Source of the DNA: Nocardiopsis kunsanensis DSM 44524 | GTDB lineage: Bacteria > Actinomycetota > Actinomycetes > Streptosporangiales > Streptosporangiaceae | NCBI RefSeq assembly: GCF_000340965.1 | Contig: NZ_ANAY01000009.1 | Coordinates: 1-64,000 of the forward strand | Reading direction: 5' to 3' | DNA: 64,000 nucleotides | Translations under genes and position numbers: made by a program | Notes under the pieces: generated by a model | Database searches by the model: none | What the model saw: only the letters and a program-made list of their open reading frames with translations | What the model was told of the DNA's origin: nothing | Shown: positions 16,544 through 24,366 of the stretch, piece by piece | Numbering within the stretch: the stretch's first letter is position 1 | Layout: every line of letters starts with the position of its first letter

Positions 16544-17617
16544 GTGGCAGACGATCTCAGGCCGGAGAACCTCATCGGACACCAGCTCCTGGACGGAGAA
16601 GGGCACAGCGTCGGCAAGATCAACCAGGTCTACCTGGACGACCGCACCAACGAACCCAGCTGGGTCTCGGTGCACACAGGGTTGTTCGGGCGCAAGGAGA
16701 CCCTGGTGCCGCTGCAGGGCGCCCAACCGCAGCAGGAGGACCTCCAGGTCCCCTACGACAAGGCCACCGTCAAGGACGCGCCGCATGTCGAGTCGGGGGC
16801 CCACATCTCACCGGAGACCGAAGCGGAGGTCAGGGACTACTACGCCGAACGCGGCACGGTCCCCGACCAACGGGGAGGACGGCACGAGAGGGGCCAGTCC
16901 GAGGGGCCGGGAACGGACCGCGAGAGCGACGACAGCACAGCGCCCGGGACCGGCTACTCCGAGGCCGATGCCTCGATGGCCGTGGGCGACGAACACGCCG
17001 AGACGGCCCCGCCGATGGCCGCCACCGAACCGGACGCCGACGCCACCGGGACCGAGGACCAGATCACCGAGTCGGGCATGCCCGGGGTCATGTCCGCGGA
17101 GGATGCGCGCACCGGCCCCGGGACGACCGGTGAGGCCGCGGCCGGATCCGCACGGCGTCCCGACACCGTCCCGACGGCCGGACGCACGGACGCCGATCAG
17201 AGCCCCGGCACCGCGGGAGTGCCCTACCAGGCCGACTCCGTCGACGACATCACGATGACCCGGTCCGAGGAGCAGGTCGACATCGGTGTCGAACGCGTGG
17301 AGACCGGCCAGGTCCGTATGCGCAAGTACGTCGACGACGAGGACTTCGAGGAGACGGTGACCCTGCGCCACGAGGAGCTCGACATCGAGCGCCGGCCCGT
17401 GGAGGAGGGCGAGGGCTTCGAAGCCGCCATCGCCGAGGGCGAAGAGGTCTTCACCCTCTACGAGGAGCGGGTCGTGGTCTCCAAACACCAGGTCCCCGTC
17501 GAACGTGTCCACGTGCGCAAGCGCATGGTCAGCCATGAGGAGCGTGTGCAGGGCACACGCCAGAGCGAACGCATCGAGCTGGAGGACGAGGAAGGAAACC
17601 CGCCCGCGCAGACATGA
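16544..17617 (+). CDS. PRC-barrel and DUF2382 (YsnF-like) stress-type protein
   Basis: The 357-residue protein has a PRC-barrel at residues 1-80 (IGHQLLDGEGHSVGKINQVY, LFGRKETLVPL), a low-complexity acidic linker at about 85-230, and a C-terminal DUF2382 domain (TMTRSEEQVDIGVERVETG, RKYVDDEDFEETVTLRHEEL, EERVVVSKHQVPVERVHVRK). GTG 16544 follows a GGGGA site. Such proteins are common in actinobacteria and Deinococcus and are linked to general stress, but their role is not known. No signal peptide is present. Confidence 0.85.
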   Translation: MADDLRPENLIGHQLLDGEGHSVGKINQVYLDDRTNEPSWVSVHTGLFGRKETLVPLQGAQPQQEDLQVPYDKATVKDAPHVESGAHISPETEAEVRDYYAERGTVPDQRGGRHERGQSEGPGTDRESDDSTAPGTGYSEADASMAVGDEHAETAPPMAATEPDADATGTEDQITESGMPGVMSAEDARTGPGTTGEAAAGSARRPDTVPTAGRTDADQSPGTAGVPYQADSVDDITMTRSEEQVDIGVERVETGQVRMRKYVDDEDFEETVTLRHEELDIERRPVEEGEGFEAAIAEGEEVFTLYEERVVVSKHQVPVERVHVRKRMVSHEERVQGTRQSERIELEDEEGNPPAQT

Positions 17618-17622
17618 CCGGG

Positions 17623-17662
17623 GCCCGGGCCGGTGGGGTGAGCGCGCCCCACCGGCCCGGGC
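17623..17662 (+). terminator. strong hairpin after the PRC-barrel gene
   Basis: GCCCGGGCCGGTGGGG pairs perfectly with CCCCACCGGCCCGGGC over 16 bases with an eight-base loop. It begins six bases after the stop codon. Confidence 0.75.
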
Positions 17663-17774
17663 GTGTCCTGCGGACGCAACACACGACCGCGCTCAGGGTC
17701 TGTTCGGGCAAGGCCTTCCGTCGCAGGCCGTCGGGGGTTGCAGGCTCTGGGGCACGAGCACGGAGGGGGAGCGT

Positions 17775-19160
17775 ATGGCTGACCGGGAGGACACCAGCGA
17801 GGACAGTACCGGGGAGGAGGCCGCCGGCGGCCGACCAGGGCGCACCGAGCCCGAACCGCGCGGCAGGGAGTCCGCGCCGGGGCGCGGGCACACCCTTGTC
17901 GTCGGCGCCGGCATGGCCGGGCTGGCCGCCGCGGACCGCCTGGCCGAAGGGGGCGAGCGTGTCACCGTGGTCGAGGGGCGCGACCGTACCGGCGGGCGGA
18001 TCCACTCCGTGCGCGACCAGGAGGGGACCGTCCTGGACGCCGGGGCCTCCTGGATGCACAGCGAGGAGAGCAACCCGCTGGCGAACCTGGTCCGGGAGAC
18101 GGGGACGCGCACCGCCGTCTTCAACCGCTCCACCGAGACCGCCTACGACCCCAAGGGGCGGCGCCTGCTCTTCGACCGGCACCGGCGCAACATGGAGGAC
18201 GTCAACCTCCTGCAGGAACACATGTACTGGACCACCGTCGGTGCCGGTAGGCGCGAGTCCATGGCGGAGGGCATCGACCAGGCACTCCTGGACGCCAACC
18301 TCTTCCGCGGCCGCGCGCGCGATGCCAAGGAGATCGCTCACCGCATCATCGAGTCCGACCACGGGGCCCAGCCCGAGGAGGTCGCCTTCTCGTCGATGCG
18401 CGCCATGAACGAGTTCAGCGGCGACGACGTGGTCTTTCCCGACGGGATGGGCCGGTTGACCGATCATCTCGCCCGCGGCCTCGACGTGCGCCTGGAGCAC
18501 ACGGTCCTCTCGGTCTCCCACGACGAGGACGGCGCACACGTGCGGGTGGAAGGGCCCGGGGGTGAGGAGACCCTGACCGCCGACCGGGTCCTGCTCACCC
18601 TGCCGCTGGGCGTGCTCAAGGCCGGCCAGGTCGAGTTCGAACCGGAACTGCCCTGGGAGAAGACCGGGGCGATCGAACGCTTGGGCAACGGGCGCCTGGA
18701 GAAACTCTTCCTCCGTTTCGACCAGGTCTTCTGGGGAGATGCCGAGGTCCTGGTGCACCTGGGTACCGAATCGGGAACCTGGTTCCACTGGTACGCCGCC
18801 CAGCGCGTGTTGGGCGCACCCGTCCTGGTCTGCCGCAACGGAGGGCAGGCGGCCCGCTCCCTGGAAGGGATGCAGGAGGGCGAGGCCGTCGAGCACGCCA
18901 TGGCCTCGATCCGCAAGATGTTCCGTAAGGCGCCCGATCCGGTCGACCACCTGCTGACCGACTGGATGGCGGATCCTTTTGCCCGGGGGAGCTTCTCCTA
19001 TACGGCCGTGGGTTCCTCCGACGCCGACCGCAGGCTGCTGGCCGAGCCGGTCGCAGAACGGGTCTTCTTCGCGGGGGAGGCCACCGAGGTCGAACACGCG
19101 GCCACCGTGCACGGCGCGATGCTCTCGGGCCTGCGCGAGGCCGGCTACATCCTGGGGTGA
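17775..19160 (+). CDS. flavin-containing amine oxidase
   Basis: The 461-residue FAD enzyme starts at ATG 17775 after a GGAGGGGGA site. A 38-residue hydrophilic tail precedes the dinucleotide-binding motif VVGAGMAGLAAADRLAEGG, then GRDRTGGRIHSV and DAGASWMH. The C-terminal FAD motif is VFFAGEATEVEHAATVHGA. The order and the polyamine-oxidase-like middle place it in the amine oxidase family; the substrate (polyamine, amino acid or monoamine) is unknown. It lacks a signal peptide. It converges with the gene at 19186, whose stop is 25 bases away. Confidence 0.87.
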   Translation: MADREDTSEDSTGEEAAGGRPGRTEPEPRGRESAPGRGHTLVVGAGMAGLAAADRLAEGGERVTVVEGRDRTGGRIHSVRDQEGTVLDAGASWMHSEESNPLANLVRETGTRTAVFNRSTETAYDPKGRRLLFDRHRRNMEDVNLLQEHMYWTTVGAGRRESMAEGIDQALLDANLFRGRARDAKEIAHRIIESDHGAQPEEVAFSSMRAMNEFSGDDVVFPDGMGRLTDHLARGLDVRLEHTVLSVSHDEDGAHVRVEGPGGEETLTADRVLLTLPLGVLKAGQVEFEPELPWEKTGAIERLGNGRLEKLFLRFDQVFWGDAEVLVHLGTESGTWFHWYAAQRVLGAPVLVCRNGGQAARSLEGMQEGEAVEHAMASIRKMFRKAPDPVDHLLTDWMADPFARGSFSYTAVGSSDADRRLLAEPVAERVFFAGEATEVEHAATVHGAMLSGLREAGYILG

Positions 19161-19185
19161 GCAAGGCCGGTACGTCCCCGAGGGG

Positions 19186-19986
19186 TCAGAGCCGCTCGCG
19201 GCGTTCCACCTCGCTCACCCCGGCCGCACACGCCCGCCCGACCTCGCGGTGGTTGCGCAGGCGCCCCAGCCACCCGAACGGTTCGGGGGAGGGGTCGGGA
19301 CCACCCTCGGAGCCGGCCACGGTCAGTTCCTGGCCGTTGAGCCGGCCCCGGCGGGTCCAGCGCTCCCAGCGTTCGAAGTCGGGGCTGGCCTGGTGGCCGA
19401 GGACCAGAACCGGTTCGCCCCGCCCCTCGAGTGCGGTGCCGCCGCGGTCCTGCAGCTGCAGAGGCGTGCCGCCGCCCGGTGACCAGTCGGGGGAGGAGAC
19501 CACCCGCACCGCCGTGTCGCCGCGCTCCTCGCGCACCAGCAGAGCGTGGTGGGCCCAAGCCCGTGGTCTCACAGTGTGGACGGTCTCGGCCTCGGAAAGG
19601 GTCACCACGGCGCGTCCCATCCACCACCAATTCTCGTTGCGCGCCAGAAGGCTGCCGGCGCGGAGACGGGTGGGCGGATGTTTGTGCGCTTCCTGTTCCA
19701 CGAGTTCTCCGCCGAAAACCTTTCCGCGCGGATCATGGTGGACCTGGACCGGACCCACGGCCACCTGCCCGGGGCGCTCGGGGCCGGCCACCCCCGGGAC
19801 GGTCACGCTGAACGCGGCCCGCCCCGGCAGGGAGTCGATCTCGGCCAGCAGGGACAGCGGCAGGGCGGCACACGGGCGGCCCTCGTGTTCCAACGGCACC
19901 ACGGGAATGCCGCACGGGCCGCCGGGGGTGAGCCAACTCAGTTCGGCGACCGAGGAGCGTCGCCACAGATCGTGAAAGTCCTGCAC
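19186..19986 (-). CDS. FMN split-barrel-like protein (pyridoxamine-phosphate-oxidase-like)
   Basis: The 266-residue protein starts at GTG 19986, chosen for the AGGGA six bases upstream; the frame is open 16 codons further. The pattern LPLSLLAEIDSLPGRAAFSV, then KHPPTRLRAGSLLARNENWW, matches actinobacterial proteins annotated as pyridoxamine 5'-phosphate oxidase-like with a split-barrel flavin fold. No catalytic residues can be assigned, and a redox or flavin-storage role is only a guess. The upstream gap to cstA is divergent. Confidence 0.5.
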   Translation of the reverse strand: MQDFHDLWRRSSVAELSWLTPGGPCGIPVVPLEHEGRPCAALPLSLLAEIDSLPGRAAFSVTVPGVAGPERPGQVAVGPVQVHHDPRGKVFGGELVEQEAHKHPPTRLRAGSLLARNENWWWMGRAVVTLSEAETVHTVRPRAWAHHALLVREERGDTAVRVVSSPDWSPGGGTPLQLQDRGGTALEGRGEPVLVLGHQASPDFERWERWTRRGRLNGQELTVAGSEGGPDPSPEPFGWLGRLRNHREVGRACAAGVSEVERRERL

Positions 19987-20096
19987 AAGGCGTCCCTTTC
20001 GGAGGGGTACCACACATGTTAACTTCTGTGGCACCTTAAGGGACCGGGCCCCACCTGGGTACCTTTTCCACGTCCCAGCATTCGGGACAGCTAGCA

Positions 20097-21980
20097 GTGA
20101 GGACGTCTCCCCCTATGCCCGCAGCAGCGGTACTCCTCGGTACCCTGGCGCTCTTCGCCCTGGGATACCGCTTCTACTCCGTCTACCTGGCCAAACGGGT
20201 CTATGCGTTGGAACCGTCCTTCGTCACCCCGGCACACGCCTACAACGACGGTGTGGATTTCGTCCCGACGAACAAGCACATCGTGCTGGCCCACCACTTC
20301 ATCTCCGTGGCCGGTGCGGCCCCGATCGTGGGTCCGGCGATCGCGGTCTTCTGGGGGTGGGGCCCCGCTCTGCTGTGGGTGGTACTGGGGACTGTTTTTG
20401 CCGCCGGTGCCCACGACTTCGGCTCCATCGCCGTCTCGGTCCGCCACAAGGGCCGCAGTATCGGCACCCTGGCCGGCGACGTCATCAGCCGGCGTGCGCG
20501 CGTGCTGTTCCTGCTGATCATCTTCTTCCTGGTCACGATGGTCAACGCGGTCTTCGCCATCGTCGTGGCCGGTCTGCTGGAGCAGCACCCCGAGGCCGTT
20601 CTCCCGACCGCCCTGACCCTGCCGCTGGCCATCGCCGTCGGCCAGATCGTCTACCGCAGGCGCACCCCCGCCCTGGTCCCCTCCCTGGTCGCACTGGTCC
20701 TGCTCTACTCCTGCATCCCGCTGGGCCAACTCCTGCCCCTGACCCTGGACCCGGTCGCCGAGGCCACCGGCATCAGCACCACCGTGCTGTGGATCCTCGT
20801 CCTGTTCCTGTACGCCTACATCGCCTCCCGCCTGCCGGTGTGGATGCTGCTGCAGCCGCGCGACTACATCAACCAGCACCAGATGGTCGTGGCGCTGGTC
20901 GTGATCGCCGCCGGTGTCCTCGTGGGCATGAACACCATCGCCGCGCCGCTCCTGCGCGAGGACGTCCCGGCCGACTCGCCCTCGATCTTCCCGCTGCTGT
21001 TCGTCACCATCGCCTGCGGCGCGGTCTCGGGCTTCCACAGCCTGGTCGCCTCGGGCACCACCTCCAAGCAGGTCGAGAAGGAGCCCGACTCCCGCTACGT
21101 GGGCTACATGGCCGCACTCGGGGAGGGCTCCCTGGCCCTGGCCTCGATCCTGGCCTGCACCGCCGGGGTGATGCTCTTCAGCGGGAACCAGGGCATGGAG
21201 TGGTCCGGCCTCTACGCCACGTGGGAGGACGCGGGGGCCGACCCGCAGGGCATGTTCGTCGACGGTGTGGCGGGCTTCGCCGGCAACCTCGGCCTCCCCG
21301 AGGACACCGCGCAGGTCTTCGGTGCGCTCATCATCGTCAGTTTCGCCGTGACCACCCTGGACACCGCGGTCCGGCTCAAGCGCTACATCCTGCAGGAGAT
21401 GTCGCTCCTGGCGGCGGACCGGTTCGAGACCGGGAGCACCGCCAACCGCGCCTTCCGCGGCTTCTCCCGCAACCTGAACATCACCACCCTGGTCGCGGTG
21501 GCCCTGCCCTTCGGCCTGGCCATGGTGCCCGGCGACTTCGCGCTGGGCACGCTGTGGGTGCTCTTCGGAACCACCAACCAGCTCACCGCCGGACTGGCCC
21601 TGGCCGTCATCGCGGTCTGGGTGGCCAAGCGCCGCCGCAACCCGGTCATGATCCTCGTCCCGCTGGTGTTCCTGCTGTTCATGACGGTCTGGGCGCTCGT
21701 CGAACAGCTCCTCGGCTTCATCGACACCGGCAGCGCACTGGACGTGTTCCTGCTGGCGCCGCTGGACTCGGTCATCCTGCTCCTGGCGCTGTGGATGATC
21801 GTGGAGTCCTTCCTGGCCCTGCGCGGCACCTTCAAGGGCACCGCCGACCCGATCGACCCCTCCGCCGAGACCGACCAGGTCGCCGTCGAAGGCAGCACGG
21901 TCGTCGGCTCCGGCAAGGGGACCCCCGAAACCGGGAGCGGCGACTCCACGGCCCGGGAACGCCGGGAGGAGGAGAAGTAA
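20097..21980 (+). CDS. cstA: CstA family carbon-starvation transporter
   Basis: The 627-residue membrane protein has about 16 hydrophobic segments and the CstA blocks: PAHAYNDGVDFVPTNKHIVL, HHFISVAGAAPIVGPAIAVF, GAVSGFHSLVASGTTSKQ and LWVLFGTTNQLTAGLAL. CstA proteins take up pyruvate or peptides during starvation. GTG 20097 is taken as start; ATG 20115 is an alternative. It heads a three-gene unit with the cory-CC-star gene and an ArsA-like ATPase. The C-terminal 50 residues are hydrophilic and charged. Confidence 0.9.
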   Translation: MRTSPPMPAAAVLLGTLALFALGYRFYSVYLAKRVYALEPSFVTPAHAYNDGVDFVPTNKHIVLAHHFISVAGAAPIVGPAIAVFWGWGPALLWVVLGTVFAAGAHDFGSIAVSVRHKGRSIGTLAGDVISRRARVLFLLIIFFLVTMVNAVFAIVVAGLLEQHPEAVLPTALTLPLAIAVGQIVYRRRTPALVPSLVALVLLYSCIPLGQLLPLTLDPVAEATGISTTVLWILVLFLYAYIASRLPVWMLLQPRDYINQHQMVVALVVIAAGVLVGMNTIAAPLLREDVPADSPSIFPLLFVTIACGAVSGFHSLVASGTTSKQVEKEPDSRYVGYMAALGEGSLALASILACTAGVMLFSGNQGMEWSGLYATWEDAGADPQGMFVDGVAGFAGNLGLPEDTAQVFGALIIVSFAVTTLDTAVRLKRYILQEMSLLAADRFETGSTANRAFRGFSRNLNITTLVAVALPFGLAMVPGDFALGTLWVLFGTTNQLTAGLALAVIAVWVAKRRRNPVMILVPLVFLLFMTVWALVEQLLGFIDTGSALDVFLLAPLDSVILLLALWMIVESFLALRGTFKGTADPIDPSAETDQVAVEGSTVVGSGKGTPETGSGDSTARERREEEK

Positions 21981-22022
21981 GGTGCACCGCACCGGACGGG
22001 ACCACACGCGGGAGGGCATCGC

Positions 22023-22334
22023 GTGAGCCCCGAGGACCCGGGCGCCGGGCCCGGCCGACTGAGCCGGGCCTGGCGCCGTACCGTGCGGGCCTGGCGCCGT
22101 TTCGAGGGTTTCCACCAGCAGGTCTTCGAGGCGCGCTGGGGCCACGCCCGGCAGCGCGAGGCCCGTACCCAGCAGGACACCCTGCGCGCCCTGCTGCTCA
22201 CCGAGACCCTGGGGGTGGACAACCCCGTCGCCTACGAGACCCTGGACCTGATCCCGTACATGGTGGCCGACCTGCACGAATGGCATCAGCGCATGGGGCG
22301 GGAGGACTTCGGGGGCCCGGGAGGATGCTGTTGA
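22023..22334 (+). CDS. cory-CC-star family protein
   Basis: This 103-residue hydrophilic protein is rich in Arg and Trp (RAWRRTVRAWRRFEGFHQQV) and ends with GGPGGCC followed directly by the stop. The terminal Cys pair contains its only cysteines. This ending defines the NCBI-named cory-CC-star proteins of actinobacteria, whose function is unknown. The gene starts at GTG 22023, 42 bases after cstA, and overlaps the start of the ArsA-like gene by ten bases, so the three products are probably made together. Confidence 0.75.
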   Translation: MSPEDPGAGPGRLSRAWRRTVRAWRRFEGFHQQVFEARWGHARQREARTQQDTLRALLLTETLGVDNPVAYETLDLIPYMVADLHEWHQRMGREDFGGPGGCC

Positions 22335-23230
22335 GCGCGCCCATCACCTTCGTCGGCGGCAAGGGCGGGGTCGGCAAGACGACACTGGCTGCCGCCCGTG
22401 CCCTGACCCTGGCCGGGCAGGGGCTCCGGACCCTGGTGATCTCCACCGACCCGGCGCACTCCCTGGGAGACGCCCTGGAACGCGGCCTGGGCGACGTCCC
22501 CGTCCAGGTGGCCCCGGACCTGTGGGCGGCCGAACCCGACGCCGATGCGGCCGTACAACGCCGTATCGCCCAGGTCGCCGACGACGCCCAGGACGCGGTC
22601 CCGCACGAGATCATGCCTGCGGTGCACCGGCACCTGAAGCAGGCCGGCTCCAGCCCCGGCATGGCCGAGTCGGCCCTGGCCGACCTGCTCGTCGACCGGA
22701 TGGAGGAGGTCGGTGACCGCTGGGACGCACTGGTCGTGGACAGCGCCCCCACCGGCCACCTGCTGCGCCTGCTCAACCTGCCGACCCTGCTCACCCCGTG
22801 GGTGATGGGGCTGACCCGCCAACGGGAGAAGGCCGCGCGGGCCGAGGCCTTCGCCGACGTGGTCTCCGACCGCGGCCCGGACATGGCCGAGGACCCCCTC
22901 CTCAAACGCCTCAACGAACGGCGCCACCGGCTGGAACGCGCTGCCGTGCTCCTGCGGCAGGACTCCCAGGTGATGCTGGTGACCCTGGCCCGGCGCATGG
23001 TCCTGGCCGAGACCGCACGCGCCGCCGAGCAACTCTCCGAGGCCGGCTTCGGGCTGGCCCCGGTCGTGGTCAACCAGATCCCCGGCCACGGTACGGCGGG
23101 GCCCGACACCGTCGAGGCGCTACGGGCCACCCGGGAGCGTTTCGACGCCCTGGGGGTGGTCGAACTGGGACTACGCGAGAGCGAACCGACCGGCATCAGT
23201 GCGCTGCGGGAGCTCGGCCGTGTTTTCTGA
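22325..23230 (+). CDS. ArsA/Get3-like P-loop ATPase
   Basis: The 301-residue ATPase starts at ATG 22325 behind GGGAGG. The deviant Walker A is GGKGGVGKTT, switch I is STDPAHSLGDAL and switch II VVDSAPTGHLLRLL, which together define the ArsA/Get3 group. It has no cysteine at all, so it lacks both the arsenite-binding site of ArsA and the CxxC of Get3. It is co-transcribed with cstA and the cory-CC-star gene, which supplies a Cys pair. A role in energising or assembling the CstA complex is possible but unproven. Confidence 0.85.
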   Translation: MLLSAPITFVGGKGGVGKTTLAAARALTLAGQGLRTLVISTDPAHSLGDALERGLGDVPVQVAPDLWAAEPDADAAVQRRIAQVADDAQDAVPHEIMPAVHRHLKQAGSSPGMAESALADLLVDRMEEVGDRWDALVVDSAPTGHLLRLLNLPTLLTPWVMGLTRQREKAARAEAFADVVSDRGPDMAEDPLLKRLNERRHRLERAAVLLRQDSQVMLVTLARRMVLAETARAAEQLSEAGFGLAPVVVNQIPGHGTAGPDTVEALRATRERFDALGVVELGLRESEPTGISALRELGRVF

Positions 23231-23484
23231 ATCACTCCGGCCCCGCACCGCCTCCCGCACGGGGTCCGGACGGGGGTTGTGGTGAGTCCTGGCCCACCCG
23301 TCACAGGCCGACCGACCCCGCAGGCAGCCCCTGCACAAGACGGCACGGCCGTCGGGCGGGCCGCCCCCGCCCAGCCGCGCACGGAGGAGCGCCCTTGCAC
23401 CAGGGGGCCGGGTGGCAGCAGCGGTGGAACCGGTGTCCGGATCCCTGGCTGTCCACCGGGTACCCGGCGGCTATCGTTGGCGCC

Positions 23485-24213
23485 ATGGGGAGATCGGAAC
23501 ACGACGGCAGTTTCACTGCGGGGGGCGATGTGGGCGACCCGGCGGTCAGCGACCGCATCTGGACGGTCCCCAACATCCTGAGCATGCTCCGGTTGTTGGG
23601 TGTGCCGCTGTTCCTGTGGCTCGTCCTCGTGCCCAGGGCCGATGTGCTGGCCCTGGCCGTGCTGGCCCTGGCCGGGCTCAGCGACTGGCTGGACGGCAAG
23701 ATCGCCCGCGCCTGGAACCAGGCCACCAAGCTGGGACAGATCCTCGATCCCCTGGCCGACCGCCTCTACATCTTCGCCGCGCTGCTGGGACTGGTCGTAC
23801 GCGGGATCGTGCCGTGGTGGCTCATGGCCATCCTCGTGCTGCGCGACGTGCTCATCATCGGGGCCCTGCCGCTGCTGCGCCACTTCGGCTACGGTCCGCT
23901 CCCGGTCAACTTCGCCGGCAAGGCCGCCACTCTGTGCCTGCTCTACGCTTTCCCCCTGTTGTTCCTGGCCGGATACCCCGGGGCCGTGGGAGACGGAGCC
24001 CGAATCATGGGTTGGGCCTTCGCGCTGTGGGGAACGGCTCTTTACTGGTGGGCCGGACTGCTCTACGCCGTACAGGGGCTGCGTCTGATCGCGCGGACCC
24101 GACGTGAGGAACGCACCGATCGCGTGGATGCTCCCCGAGAGGTCTCCGACGAAGGTGCCCCGGGTCACGGCCGGGACGGATCGCGCCGGCCCGGAGGTGC
24201 CGGAGACCGCTGA
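23485..24213 (+). CDS. CDP-alcohol phosphatidyltransferase
   Basis: The 242-residue membrane enzyme contains the full family motif D-x2-D-G-x2-A-R-x7-G-x3-D-x3-D in DWLDGKIARAWNQATKLGQI followed by LDPLADRLY, plus several hydrophobic helices. It transfers a phosphatidyl group from CDP-diacylglycerol to an alcohol such as glycerol 3-phosphate. ATG 23485 sets the start; the upstream frame is open but low complexity. The gene order phosphatidyltransferase then mannose-1-phosphate guanylyltransferase matches Streptomyces coelicolor (SCO1389/SCO1388, from memory). The exact acceptor is not decided. Confidence 0.85.
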   Translation: MGRSEHDGSFTAGGDVGDPAVSDRIWTVPNILSMLRLLGVPLFLWLVLVPRADVLALAVLALAGLSDWLDGKIARAWNQATKLGQILDPLADRLYIFAALLGLVVRGIVPWWLMAILVLRDVLIIGALPLLRHFGYGPLPVNFAGKAATLCLLYAFPLLFLAGYPGAVGDGARIMGWAFALWGTALYWWAGLLYAVQGLRLIARTRREERTDRVDAPREVSDEGAPGHGRDGSRRPGGAGDR

Positions 24214-24366
24214 CGGAGCGCGGGAAGGCTCACCCCGAGTCCATCCGGATGAAAGGGAGTGTCGTCTCCGCATGAGAACATGTCCCGCCGTGCGCAGTGG
24301 TGCACGTCGCCTACCGCACGAACCCACCAGGTCCCCCGCACGCGCGGCCGTACGGAGGTTCCGGCG

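Noticed and set aside
20357..22324. Second plus-strand frame within cstA running into the ArsA-like gene
   Set aside because: Only the part from ATG 22325 encodes a recognisable protein; the rest is an Arg/Pro-rich shadow of cstA.
22325..23230. Arsenic-efflux ATPase
   Set aside because: No cysteines for arsenite binding and no arsB, arsD or arsR nearby; the operon partner is cstA.
23236..23270. Hairpin after the ArsA-like gene as terminator
   Set aside because: TCCGGCCCCG and CGGGGTCCGGA pair only with a bulge and mismatch, with a long loop; too weak to list.
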